Source: Sesamum alatum (Eukaryota; Streptophyta; Magnoliopsida; Lamiales; Pedaliaceae). From it: 64,000 bases of DNA. Below the pieces are notes generated by a model. That model was not told the DNA's origin. It saw only the letters and a list, made by a program, of their open reading frames with translations, and did no database searches. Shown here piece by piece: positions 11,640-23,798 of the stretch (positions within the stretch are counted from its first letter, which is position 1; every line of letters starts with the position of its first letter). The position numbers and the translations under genes were made by a program. Location of the stretch: positions 4,340,001 through 4,404,000 of the forward strand of contig JACGWO010000012.1 in assembly GCA_034509735.1 (NCBI GenBank), in the 5' to 3' direction.

Positions 11640-12188
11640 TAAAACCTCTATAAATTAATAACCTTGTGACCATGAAAGTTTATTAATTTAGAGAGATATT
11701 AATATATCGATAAATTAATATTTATTAAGTAAAAGAGAGACTTTTTAAATTCATCAAATTTAGTACATATGTATTAAAAATAAATGAATTCATATATGTT
11801 TCATTGATTATATTCATGCAACAACCAATTCTTTGTAATTAATTAAATATATTCATGTATAATATCAATTCATTATATACAATTAACTATTATATTCATG
11901 GACGCATGTATCAATTCATTTGAATTACTTAAATATATATGTTTACATTAATTCATATCACTTAAATAACAATAGATTCATATTTTAGTAAATTATCATA
12001 ATATTTATAATTGTAATATTTGTGAATTATTAATTTAGAGTTTTAATGGGACTTAATATTTATAAAAGAATTTTTCAAAAAATTATTATCTTATTATCTT
12101 ATCAAATTTAATAAATTTTTACAAAAACTCAAATCATGACCGAAAAATTTTATTATTATAAAAAGTTTATTAATTTATAGAGATTTTA
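11640..12188. mobile_element. Non-coding TIR element, about 549 bp
   Basis: The left end TAAAACCTCTATAAATTAAT and the right end reversed, TAAAATCTCTATAAATTAAT, match over about 22 bp with one difference. The interior repeats TTCAT/ATGAAT-like motifs and has no coding frame. I could not identify a convincing target duplication, so the superfamily is left open. Confidence 0.6.
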
Positions 12189-12457
12189 CGGTATTTCATA
12201 CGCGGTGTAAATACCTGACGGTTTTCCTTAGTTGATGGTAAGAATTTGGACCACATGCATGATAACAAAAAAGATTCTCCTCTCCCATAAAATTTCTCGC
12301 TAGTATAAACCTAGGGGAGGCAAAAAGCATCTTTCTCGAATGCTGAAATTTATCTTGTTCATTTTTCAATATTATTATAATTAGTTGTAGGCCTTATAAT
12401 AGCAACGGGACGAGTTTGGAACGAATTTCATGTCCAGGGGTTGTCTTATTTATCTTA

Positions 12458-13001
12458 GGGATATTTATACTTTTCTCTCCAGAGGTTTAGTATAATTATA
12501 CGTAAATCTATTTTGTGGTTTGAAAAGTTATATTTAAAATTTCTGAAGTTTGCTTCTGTATAATAAATAGGTTCATTCGTTAGTCAAAATTTACCAAATT
12601 TGTTGATATTAGTAAAAAAAATTGAATAAAAATCGATATTTACCCTCGATTTGACTTACTAATGACTTATTGTAGATCAAAAAAATCTTTTATGATTAAA
12701 CTACCCTTATAACGGTAAAAATATACCTCCTCGATGCATTAATATGTGACGACATATTAGTTTGATCATAAAAAGATTCGTTTGACCTACAATAGGTCAG
12801 TAATAAGTCAAGCGATGGTAAATATCACATTTAATTCATTTTTTTTGTGCTAATATTAACTAATTCGGTGAATTTTGGCTGATGGAAGGACGTATTTGTT
12901 AGACATGAACAAATCTCAGGGGTACTAGATGTAATTTTACAAACAACAAGGGGTTACGTGTAATTACACCAAATTTCGGGTGAAAGGAGTGTAATTATCC
13001 C
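12458..13001. mobile_element. Mutator-like foldback MITE, 544 bp
   Basis: It shares its layout with 465-1315: a GGGATA-type start, mirrored TTTACCCTCGATTTGACTTA and TAAGTCAAGCGATGGTAAA-type blocks, and a GTAATTATCCC end. The flanks TTTATCTTA (12449-12457) and TTTATCTAT (13002-13010) are an imperfect 9-bp target duplication. The long internal palindrome has a TTGATCATAA-type centre. Confidence 0.75.
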
Positions 13002-13010
13002 TTTATCTAT

Positions 13011-15176
13011 ACCTTCTTATTAAGGGAGAGCACCAATTTGGTGTCTCCCAATTTTTGGTATGTCAATTTTATTTTATTTTATTTTAAAATTTATTTATTT
13101 ATTTTATTTTTTCACTCTCCATGTTAAAATAACTACTTCTCCCCACTTATTATCCTACTCATTTATATTTTTCTTTATATATGGATTTCTTTCCCCATAT
13201 TTTTGCTCTATTTTATTTTACTCAATTCTATTTTAATTATAAATTATTAATTTAATAAAAATATTATTATTTGCACACACATAGAGCGTGTGTTTCCGTC
13301 TAGTTTTAGTTGAACTCAAAACTTGCTTTGCTCCGACTCTGGATCCGATGGTTCTAATACTTTTAAAAAATAATTATTATTTATAAATGTTTAATAAGGT
13401 ATTATTATATCAAAAATATGATTTATTTTATATATATTACATAAAATTGAAAAACTTAAAGAAAGTACCTATATTTTAAAATATTATTTGGGGCGAGTGA
13501 GCGGTGGTTTTTCTACAAGACTGTAGATTTGTTCGAACTCGATTGGATCAATAAACTGAAGACTTGGCTCTGAACCCGAACCTAATAAATCCGACCCGAA
13601 TGGATTGGGGCATTTGCTATCCTAGACCGCCTTATTGTAATATCCAAGTGATTTGTGGTTCGAGTCTCAGTGAATATAAGGATATTTGTCTCACTTTAAT
13701 ATGAATTATTTTATTTTATTTATTATTCTTAATTATATTGATGTAATACTCAATTTATCGAGATATTAATGTAATATATAATTACTACTTTAAAAAAATT
13801 AAATAAACGTGAGCAATAAGTAGTAGGTTTCTAAAACAAGAGAGGTATTTTAACATATATTAAAGAAATATCCCTATGTATTTTTGAGAAATTGTACGAA
13901 AGTCTCTGTATTAAAGAAATAGTCTAATATTTTCGCTTTGATTTGAAAAGTATTTCACACTTGCTCATACCGTGAATGAACTCTAACTAAATCTTTTAAT
14001 AAATTGCTCATTACACCCTTATTGATTGTTAATTTTCTCTATTTTTATGAGTCCTTCAATTTTTATTAGATAAATTATAATCGTTGGATTTGATCAATTA
14101 TTTAGCAATCAATGTATTTCAAAATGATTAAATATGAATGGTTCAAATCTTAAGACATTTTAAATTTATTCCTTATGTTTATATATAACATAAAATTAAA
14201 TAATATAACAAAACAATGATGAATAAGAGCAACAATTAGCGATGACGGGTTCATATTTGTTTTATTTTTAATTTATATTTGGTGTGTATATATACATATA
14301 AGTAAACTATGCATTTTAAGCTTCTATATATATAATATATAATAAAAAAAAATACAAGGATCATTATTTATTTATTTTTGAAATTTATTTATATAAAAGA
14401 TAAAAAAACAGACATACTTAATGGCGTCTAAGTGGATTTGTGTTTAAAGTACAAACGTAATTTTTTCACTTCTATGATTGATTTTCATTAAAATCACGTT
14501 ACGATAAAAATTATAATTTGTAGTTTTTAATTTTGTCGCAATTATTATTATTTGTTTTTATATACCAATTAAATATTTTTTTAATTCTTTCATTAATTTA
14601 AGAATAAGATTATTTTTTTAAATTTAATTACAATATGCATTTACATAATTAATTATAAAATTATCTGTCCAAACTTCATAATCATTTTTCTTAAATCAAT
14701 TCTTTCAAAATTAATTATCTAGCCACGATGTGTTACACATGATAAGCTCGTGACATGTGGATGATGGCCGATGGTGCCCAAATAGGTGTCAATCACTAAA
14801 GTGATGTGTCATTTGATTGAAGTGGTGTGTCTATTTTGATGAGATGATATGTAATTGAGTGGAATGATCCATCCTTTCAGATAAAAAGTTATGGCATTTT
14901 TGCAAGTATATTTTCTGATTAGACATGTCTATTCAATAATCTCTTTCCAACTTTTATAAATAAATACCTCCTAATTGGAAAAGCATTTTACATCATTTCA
15001 AAGTATTTTAGCAAAATCAATATTGTGTCTTCTATTAATAGAGTTCCAAAATATTGTTTCATCCGCCGTTTCTCAAAGTATAGTGCTACTATTTTGAAAT
15101 TATAACTTAATGTATTTTGGGATACAAATTACCATCACCATTATCACCAGAACAGGTCAATATATCCCACGTATCG
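13011..15176. other. AT-rich intergenic with faint repeat traces
   Basis: No gene is visible. At about 13600-13730 a GGTTCGAGTCTC box-B-like motif suggests another worn SINE. At about 14720-15115 a less AT-biased stretch contains TTTTATAAATAAATAC followed by leader-like sequence. It could be a solo LTR or old promoter, but no terminal repeats or target duplication were found. Confidence 0.4.
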
Positions 15177-15185
15177 CTTATTTTA

Positions 15186-16209
15186 GGAGAAATAGCATTT
15201 TTGGTCCCATAACTTAGGGTCTTTTCACTTTTGATACCATCCGTTACGGGATTAGTGTTTTTGGTCCCATAACTTACAAAAATTAGCAGTTTTCGTCCTT
15301 TCCCGTTTTTTCCGTTAGTTTTTTAACGGAAATGGCCATTTGACCGTTAACTTTTTTAAATTGAAGGAAAATTTGGCGCCCTTTGTGCTTGGTATCATTT
15401 TTTGCGGGAATATAACTACTATTGAGAGCTAAATTAAGAAATTGAAGAAAATTAGAGCAAATAAAGGTGATTTCTATCATCTCTCACAAAAAGACAATCT
15501 TTGTTTTAATTTTATTTGTGTTGCAATTTATCATTTTCGACGGACTCTGTAAATATTAGAACAAGTGTTGATCCACAAAAAATTCAAGTAACCCAATGTA
15601 AGCATATAAATGATATGAATTGCATAAATTACAGTAACTTAATTACATAAATTGCATAAATTACAAAAATTCAATTACATAAATTGCATAAATATTTACT
15701 TGAATATTTACAGAAATCAAGTACATATTCAATTACAAGAGCTTGAATATTTATAGTTTATGCAATTTACATAATTTATGTAATTTATGTGGTTACATTG
15801 TGTTACTTGAATTTTTTATGGGTCAGCACTTATTCTAATATTTACAGAGTTCGTAGGAAATGATAAATTGCAACACAAATAAAATTAAAGAAGGAAATAT
15901 TGTATTTTGTGAGAGAGGATAGAAATCACCTTTATTTGCCCTAATCTCCTTTAATTTTTTATTTTAGCTCTCAATATTAGTTATATTCCTACCAAATATG
16001 ATACCATGCACAAAGGGCGCCAATTTTTCGTTCAATTTGAAAAAATTAACGCTCAAATGGCCATTTTCGTTAAAAAAACTAACGAAAAAACGGGGGAGAA
16101 CGAAAACTGCTAACTTTTGTAAGTTACGGGACCAAAAGTGTTAATCCCATAACGGATGGTACCAAAAGTAAAAATGGCCTAAATTATGGACCATAAATGC
16201 TATTTCCCC
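15186..16209. mobile_element. Long foldback (Mutator-like) element, 1024 bp, 9-bp TSD
   Basis: The left half is a near-complete inverted copy of the right half. Examples are GGAGAAATAGCATTT against GGGGAAATAGCATTT at the tips, then ATTTTTGGTCCCATAACTTA-type, GGCGCCCTTTGTGC-type, GTGATTTCTATC-type and GTTGCAATTTATCATTT-type blocks in both arms in mirror order, meeting near 15700. The flanks carry a perfect 9-bp direct repeat CTTATTTTA at 15177-15185 and 16210-16218. Arms of about 500 bp and a 9-bp duplication fit a non-autonomous Mutator-like foldback. It has no transposase. Transcripts through it would form a very long hairpin and could feed small-RNA production, which is inference. Confidence 0.88.
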
Positions 16210-16218
16210 CTTATTTTA

Positions 16219-16920
16219 CACTAATTTTAAAGAATGTTGACATAATTTACTCTTTATATATATATATATATATTTTTTTTTCTTTTTTTTATTTTATTTT
16301 TTCTAACGAAGTAGAACATTTAAAACGAGAACCAAACACAGCGTTGGTAGTTGCCGACAATGATCCCCCTAAAAAGCGTTAAGTCATGAAAATTTGAATC
16401 ATATTACATGTTTTATTTCATTAAAATTTTCTCTTAAAATATTACATTGTGAATTATAACGAGTTGGTATAAAATTTGACATAATTATAAATATTTAATT
16501 ATTATTAAAAAAAATATCTGATGATAATATTTGATGAAATTATATTCTTTTGGATGGAGGTGTAGAAATATCCACTTTTGTCCTTAAGTTTTTTCTTTTA
16601 AAAAAATAAAAAATTGTAAAAATTGTTGATGTGAAAAATTCCCATTTTACCCTTCTAGTCCATAAAAAAATATTTTTTTAAAATTAAGTAAAATTATAAT
16701 TCATAGCTCAAAAACATGATCAGAAACCACAAAAAATAGATGAAAATGTAATGAAAACTAACGGAATAAATTAGTTGTTGGACAGAATTAAAATCAAGGA
16801 TATTTTTCATTATTCTAAACAATGAGCAAATATTTGTAATTATGTCAAAACTCATGAGAAATCATTGTAATTTATCCTGAAATATATGATATAATCTTTG
16901 TACGCGTAGTTTATATATAT
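16219..16920. other. Intergenic, no gene seen
   Basis: A TA dinucleotide run at about 16253-16271 and T-rich tracts are present. The 61-codon frame at 16197-16382 spans low-complexity sequence and is not credible. Confidence 0.5.
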
Positions 16921-16924
16921 CGAT

Positions 16925-17440
16925 GGGAAATTTACACTCCTCTCTCCTAATGTTTGGTGTAACTACACATAGACTCCCTGTAGTTTGAAAAATTACATCT
17001 AGTGTCCCTGGGGTTTGTTTTTGTCTAACAAACAAGTCATTTCATTAGTCAAAATTTACCGAATTTATTGATATTAACAAAAAAATAAATGAAAATTGAT
17101 ATTTACCCTCGATTGGCTTATTACTGACTTATTGCAGGTCAAACAATTATTTTCTGATTAAACTACCCTCATAACCGTGGAGATATACCTCCTCACATGC
17201 ATTAACGAGTGGAGATGTATGATGGTAGTTTGATCATAATAAAAAATATATTTATCCTACAATAATTCAATAATAAGTCAATCTATGGTAGATAACGATT
17301 TTCATTCAACTTTTATTTACTAATATTAACAAATTCGGTAAATTATGAATAATAGAAGTACTTATTTATTAGACAGAAAAAAATCTAAAAAATATTAAAT
17401 ATAATTTTTCAAACCACAATTTATGTATAATCACAACAAA
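16925..17440. mobile_element. Foldback MITE copy next to the F-box gene promoter
   Basis: Same family as 12458-13001: a GGGAAATTTACACTCCTCTC-type start, a TTTACCCTCGATTGGCTTAT block mirrored by AAGTCAATCTATGGTAGATA, and a CAAACCACAATTTATG-type right part. The right terminus is degraded and merges into a CT-rich tract, so no target duplication could be read. It lies within about 2 kb of the F-box start codon and may contribute promoter sequence. Confidence 0.65.
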
Positions 17441-19376
17441 TTCTATCTCTCTCCTCTCTCTCTCTCTCATACAAACACCCACCCACCCACACATACCTTA
17501 TGTTGTTATATATATATAATATTATATATATATAACACACACACAGAGATACATTCCCTGATCCCTTCATTTGGTTGCAATTGCAATACTCTCACCATTT
17601 CTTTCTCTCACAACACATATACATATATATATATATACTCAGTCAACCAGTTTTTTCTCCATTACTTGTTCTTACCCTCATCCCAATATTGCCGCACGGA
17701 TTCTTCTCACCCCTTATCCAGTTGCTCCATCCCTCTATTTATTCATCTCTTTCAACGCTTCTGCTCTTCAGTTGTAGCTAGCTTTGTCTTCTTGAATTCC
17801 GATTCGCAGGTACACACTTTCATTTTCTTCGATGTTTGGATTCGGTTTATGTTTGTGTTTGTTGTGGCATTAGATCTGTTTGCAATTTGTGTATGTGTTG
17901 CTTTGAGTTTCTGGATGAAGTAATTGATTCAGCCTTTATTTTTCTTTTGTGAGCTGGTTTTTGGCTGTGAAATGGTTCGGGATTCCGTGTTTTTGGTTTG
18001 GATTTGGTAATGCTGTTGTGTATTTAGGTGTATTTAGTGATTCAATCAAGTCTAATTGGTTTAAAGCATGATTCTTCGAGTTTTTGATTTTGTGCTATGG
18101 AAGTGAATTATAGATCTGAGTTACATGTATAAGTTGTTGCCAGTATTTAATTTTAACTTCTCAGAGCTATGAATTAGAATTTTCGTTTTCTTGTTATTGA
18201 GATTTCTAAGCGACTGAAAGATAATAGATCTTGGTTCGATTTCTCCTGTTTGTATTTCACTTTTCAAATTTGTTTGTAATTGTCCCTTTTTAAGTTAATT
18301 TTTAACTTTTAAGTGCTCCAAATGACGTATTTCCAGCTCCTCATCTTGGAGTGCTCAATAGATAGCTTTTTTTATTCTCCCTTTCTTGTTGTGGGGTATG
18401 CGGTGGCCTGGTAGGTTAGGTTGGTGGGTAGGTGAGCTCAATGGTTTTTCATCTTTAAAAACTTAGCATAAACATATTCCTGTTCTATTGGAGGTTTTTT
18501 TTTTTTTTTTAAGTGCATCACATATCAGGTAAGTTACCACTTTATTTTATACAGTAATAACTTCTGTATTAGAGTGATTTGAATTATTTGATATGCTTTA
18601 AAGATGAATTTCACCGACCAGTCGTATTCAAGTAGATCCGTGTTTCTAGTTCCAGTTTGTTCATCAGATGTCATTTCATAGATTCTGCTCGTAAGATTAG
18701 CAGTTGAATTGCTTTCTCTTGCTTTTCTGGATCTGGAAGATATGGAATCATATCAGCTGCAGCATGTTTTTATTAGAATATTGGTCGCATATACAGTTTT
18801 ATGCATCCTGGAGCTGCTTTCATATATTTGCGTTTATTTATCTCCGGATTTATTACTTGCTGCAGACAATTGTACGGCAAAGAAATGGATGTCAAGGGAG
18901 GTTAAACGTGGTAGGTTATGGCCTTGACAGGTATTCTTCCATTTCCTCATTCTATCTGCTTTTTGGATAGTTATTTGTTTTGTTTCTGTTTTTCAAGTAT
19001 TGTTGTTATATGATTTTCTGAAAATTGTAGGTACTTGGGCAATGTGTGAGGGTAAAAACATCTCAGAAAAATCAGTATTGGGGATAAGCCAGGTTGAGTC
19101 AAAGAATCTGAGTTATAGTAGGATCAGTGAAAGTGGCATGGAATTTGAATCTGATTGGACGAAGCATAGAATATTATCGTCCTTCACAGCTCAAGAGATC
19201 CGTTTTGCAACATCTTTTATGCCTTGGTCTTGTAGAATTCCCATTAGTGAAGGATTTCATGAGTTTCTTTAATTAGCCGTCCGGAGTCTGTTTGTTGCAT
19301 TGGTGCTTGTCTAGAGTGACATTTTTTGTTAATGATGATTGTGGTACCAAACTCCTATAATCTGTGAACTTGAAGA
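17441..19376 (+). promoter_or_regulatory. Promoter and intron-containing 5' leader of the F-box/kelch gene
   Basis: A CT-rich tract (17444-17470) and TA repeats (about 17505-17535) precede sequence with the pyrimidine-rich character of plant leaders. Possible leader splice sites are a donor after 17810 (GCAG/GTACAC), an exon 18866-18930 bounded by TTGCTGCAG and CAG/GTATTC, and an acceptor before 19031 (TTGTAG). Exact leader exons are inferred without transcript data. Open frames in this interval have no recognisable domains. Confidence 0.5.
19042..19272 (+). other. Upstream ORF in the F-box/kelch leader (76 codons)
   Basis: Within the last predicted leader exon an ATG at 19042 opens a 76-codon frame ending at 19272, 104 bases before the main start at 19377. 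I do not recognise its product. If the leader is transcribed as predicted, ribosomes would meet this start first, which could reduce translation of the main frame. It may also be a chance frame. Confidence 0.35.
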
Positions 19377-21764
19377 ATGCCGGGTCCTTTTACTGTTAAG
19401 AGAATCAAGGAATCGGATATGTGTTTCTCCGACTCAGTCCAGCATGACACTCCAGCCGCTAAAAGTGGTTCAATCTTATTTTCTAAAGTTGCTGATGCTA
19501 AAAATTGCTCAATCCTAGCTTCTAAGGTTGCCGATGATTGGAACAGTCCCATATTGCCTGGACTGCCTGATGATGTATCGAAACATTGCCTCGCTCTCGT
19601 TCCCCGCTCTAATTTTCCTGCCATGGGTGCTGTATCCAAGCGGTGGAGATCCTTTATCAAAAGCAAAGAGTTAATCACGATCCGAAAACTTGCTGGGGTG
19701 CTTGAGGAGTGGCTTTATGTCCTAACTATGGATGCTGAAGGAAAAGAAAGCCACTGGGAGGTTCTCGATTGTTTTGGACAGAAACACCACGAGCTCCTCC
19801 CAATGCCTGGACCTCTTAAAGCAGGCTTTGGTGTTGTTGTTCTCAATGGGAAGCTTTTGGTGATTGCTGGATATTCTGTCGTTGATGGAACTGGTTCTGT
19901 CTCAACTGATGTTTACCAATACGATTCTTGCCTCAACAGGTTCAGTTTCTATCATTTCTCCCTTTTTCCACATTAGCTCGCTACTTGTTTGAATTGAGTT
20001 ATCCAATATCTGCTATCTGTGATCCACTGATGATGCTAGAATATTTGTCATTCAGGATAACTCATAGCAAAGTATCCAAGTGCTCTTAATTAAGAATAAT
20101 CCCAAATTTGGTTGGTGAAATTAACTCAGTTGCATTACTGGTTCACATGAGCCGGGTGGAAACATATCAAATGGGGTGTCTCATTGCATTCACTTAGTGA
20201 ACCTTCTCATATTTAATTACAATATTTTCCATGCATAATATCATAAAGATGGATACAAAAGTTTTGACTTCTACTCCTACTGGCAATAGGTATGAATAAG
20301 TTTGTAAAACATCAAATCTAGATATTTGTGCCCTGTCGAAGTAAGGAGCCATGGCATATATGTTTGGAATGCATTCCATTTTGAGAGACCTGAAAAAGCA
20401 CTATCCCATTAAACAAATCTATACATCTGGCCTTTCTAAACGCATTTCTTTATACGAAGAATCTATTTTTCCTCTTTTCGGATGGTAAATATTTCTAAGA
20501 CATGGAGTGCTAATCAAAGCCATGTTTGCATTGAGATGCTGATTGAAAGTTTCTTCCCATCTGAATGAGATAGATTCACATCTGAAAGGGATTGAATGAG
20601 TTCTTCCAAAATTTACGATTTCTCCCTTTGTGCTTGTGCCACAAGGGGTAGAATGCTTGCTGGCTGTTTTGCCTCCTAATGGATATGTTAACTGCAATCT
20701 GACTTTTAAGCTTCTTTTGAGCCAGTTAGATACGCCGTTTTCATATAGGAAGTAACCTAGCTCTGGAAGTGTACATCAGAATACAACTTGATTGACATTG
20801 ACGTTGTTCATTTTGGAACTAATGTTCTTCATGGAGTCAGCTAATCTTCTCTAAAGCTTGGTCATTTATAGATTTGCTATGGTTATTCCTATTTGAATTA
20901 GCATGTTGAAGTTGTACATGGTTTAGAAGAAATCAGCATTGAATTAAATACTGATAGTATTGTGTCATCTAATCAGCCCTCCGTTGGCTTAATTTATCAA
21001 ATATCGTCCTACGTATACCTGTCATAAATGTGAGGCATTATTGAATAACTGCGTGAAGAAAGCAAAAACTTTCCAAACATAACAATTCGAAAATACCTGT
21101 TTGTGGTTACTCTAACAAACATACCTCGTAGTGCAGCTGGAGCAAATTAGCTAGCATGAACGTGGCACGTTACGACTTTGCCTGTGCTGAAGTAAACGGC
21201 AAGGTCTATGTCGTTGGAGGATGTGGGATCGATGGAGGATCTCTCTCCTGTGCTGAGATGTACGACCCTGATAACGACAAGTGGACTCTAATAGAGAGTC
21301 TGAGGCGCCCAAGGTGGGGCTGTTTTGCCTGTGGCTTTGAAGGGAAGCTCTATGTTATGGGCGGAAGATCGAGTTTCACAATTGGAAACTCACGGTTCGT
21401 CGACGTGTATAGCCCCGACGATCACGCTTGGTGCCAGATGAAAAACGGTTGTGTCATGGTTACGGCTCATGCCGTGCTTGGGAAGAAGCTCTGTTGCATG
21501 GAGTGGAAAAACGAGCGTAAAATTAGCAATATTCAACCCGGCTGAGAATTCCTGGAAGATGGTCCCGGTTCCAGTGACTGGAAGCTCGAGCATCGGGTTC
21601 CGGTTTGGCATATTGGACGGAAAACTTTTGCTGTTCCCAGTGCAGGAGGACCCCGGTTACCACACTCTATCGTACGATCCCAATGCATCCCTGGCTCCGA
21701 ATGGCAGACTTCTGAAATAAAGCCGTCGGGATTGTGCCTGTGCAGTGTCACAATCAAGGCATGA
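19377..21764 (+). CDS. F-box/kelch-repeat protein (At1g67480-like), C-terminal frame disrupted
   Basis: Exons 19377-19939 and 21137-21764, joined in phase (AAC AG/C TGG) across a 1.2-kb GT-AG intron; about 396 residues are expected. The F-box is at about residues 57-100 ([26 protein letters not shown]) and would bind a SKP1-like adaptor in an SCF ubiquitin ligase. Kelch repeats begin at about 145 and continue through exon 2 ([31 protein letters not shown]), forming a substrate-binding propeller. The N-terminal region has an internal near-repeat (SILFSKVAD / SILASKVAD). Two single-base changes break the end: an extra A in a run at about 21517-21520, then a missing G near 21698. After both, the expected C terminus [11 protein letters not shown] is back in frame and stops at 21764. 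As written, the protein stops at 21545 and loses about 75 residues. It is either a recent lesion or a sequence error; the substrate is unknown. Confidence 0.88.
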
Positions 21765-22132
21765 GTTCATCCAAACACTACTTGTGTTGGTACCGAGACA
21801 TACATCTGATTTTCCTAGTTGGCTTATGTTTCATGCAACTAGGTTGTTAGTTCCTTTGTGTCTGCTCTTACAGTTTCATGGAACAACTTCATTAGGGATT
21901 TAATCCAATTTCTGTAGGAACTATGTTCAACTACTGTATTGTATTATGCTTTTGGATGTTAGGACATTGTACTTGCTTGATTGCTTCCAAATTTCTTGGG
22001 AATTTGATGTTGAAATTCTTACATGGTAGGAGTATCGCACCATGTTTGGATCTTAGATTCCATTTCTTCACTTTTTGTTTTAGTAAATTTATGACTCATG
22101 TGTTCAAACTTTTGTACTACATTAAATTTTTA
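21765..22132 (+). other. 3' flank of the F-box/kelch gene
   Basis: T-rich, moderately AT-rich sequence consistent with a 3' untranslated region and downstream spacer. It contains no domain-bearing frame and ends at the MITE starting at 22133. Confidence 0.5.
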
Positions 22133-23789
22133 GGTGAATTACAATGATTTTTTAGCATAATTAAAGATACTCTTTTATATTTTTAAAAGGGTAAAATGCA
22201 AAAAATAAAAATAAAAAAAATCCGTGTTTTCGTGAAAAAAACAAAAAAACCTCCTGTGATATGAAATAAGACAATTCCTCATATTTTCTAAAATATTGCA
22301 CACTCGCCCATATCCGTTAAATGACACTAACACCGTTAACTTTTCAACAGTTTGACGTTTTCCTTACTTCTCATAACTGTTTGATCTGTATTAGACCAAT
22401 CAGAACCGTTGAACTATTTACAACCATTAAATTTTAAATTATAAGAATCAACGATTCAGATTTAAACTTTTTAAATTTAAATATTATATTTAAATAATAT
22501 AAAATAGATGAATGATGAATAATGATAACCATTGGAACATATATTCTTTAAAATTAAAGGTCCATATTAAAAAATTTGAATTTATATTATAAAAATTTAT
22601 AAAAAAATATATATTTAAACCATTCTATATAAAATAAATAATAGTAAATATATAGATGTATAGATATGGGCGGCCATCGCATCTTGACGGAGGCGACGGC
22701 TATCGCCCCTAAATTGGGTGGCATCGTTGTCGTCTAGAAGAAGGAGAAAGTCAACGGCGATGTCGATTTGGACAAAAAGAGGCCGCGCACCCCTTCTCAA
22801 GCCGTCGCCCACAGATTTGGGCGACGGCTACTGTCGCCTATATATATACTATATTTATTTAAATTTTTATTTTAAAATTAATTTTTATTTATACAAATAT
22901 ATAGTTTTTTATAATTTTTATTTATAAATAAATTATTTACTGATTTACTAAAATAGTAGTGTAAAAATTATTTACTAAGATAATAATGTATTACAATATT
23001 TGTGAAACTAAATAATAATATTAATTAATAATAAATAATTATTATAAATAAATAATAATAAAACTTATTTTATTTTTTAAGAGATTGTAATAAAAGATTA
23101 AATATTATAATTTATTTTATTTATTTTAAGTTAAATTGCACTTATTTAAGTTAAATATCATTTGTGTTATTTATATTAGAAATAAGGGCAAATTGGACAT
23201 TTTCACCTACCAAAAGTGGGTGAAAAGCCGAAAGAAGCTCTACTACTCTAACATCCGCGAGTGAATCCCATCTCCATTAAAAACTGACGGGATGGGGGCC
23301 TTTTGTTGAATTATACATATCAGAGGATGCGGGGGTTAGCCTATTTCTTTAATACAGGGTTTTTTTTGCAACTTTGCAAAAATACAGAGAGGGGATTTTT
23401 GCATTTTACCCTTTTAAAATTTATAAATTCCCTCATGAGATTTTTAATTGTCTAACAAATAACTCAAATTCATCAATTTCCATGGGTTAACTGACCAAAA
23501 TCCTCTATGCAAACTGGATTATTTTTTTATTTATTTTATTTGTTTTTTTTGGATTTTTTTTGGGACTGAAATATGCAATGTGAGGTTTTTTACACATGAG
23601 CAATAATGTAATTTGCCTCGCTGAGTTTTCTGCAATTTAAAAAAAATAAAATCAAAGGCAATATGAACAATTCTAGGCGTTTGGCTAAAAATTACAAATC
23701 TCAAGAGGAAAATTGTAATTTTTGAAAAAGCTATGGGGTATCCATAATTATGCCAAACTTCAGTATCGGTCATTGTAATTCACCCACCC
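22133..23789. mobile_element. MITE split by a later insertion
   Basis: GGTGAATTACAATGA at 22133-22147 is inversely matched by TCATTGTAATTCACC near 23770-23784. After removal of 22189-23419 the two parts join into a sequence colinear with 8626-9052 and 40709-41072, including TTGTCTAACAAATAACTC. The flanks TAAATTTTTA and TAAATTTTA resemble a target duplication with one T gained or lost. It is non-coding. Confidence 0.75.
22189..23411. mobile_element. 1.2-kb TIR element nested inside a MITE
   Basis: Terminal inverted repeats GGGTAAAATGCAAAAA and TTTTTGCATTTTACCC, flanked by TTTTAAAA at 22181-22188 and 23412-23419 (an 8-bp duplication, palindromic). The interior has a GC-rich patch at 22670-22840 with mirrored GGGCGACGGC and GCCGTCGCCC blocks within A/T-rich sequence. 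No transposase is visible. The duplication interrupts the surrounding MITE, which fixes the order of insertion. Confidence 0.75.
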
Positions 23790-23798
23790 TAAATTTTA

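Noticed and set aside
17423..17923. 166-codon frame in the F-box promoter and leader
   Set aside because: It is mostly His/Thr/Ser/Ile from CT and TA repeats and lacks any domain; it looks like untranslated leader.
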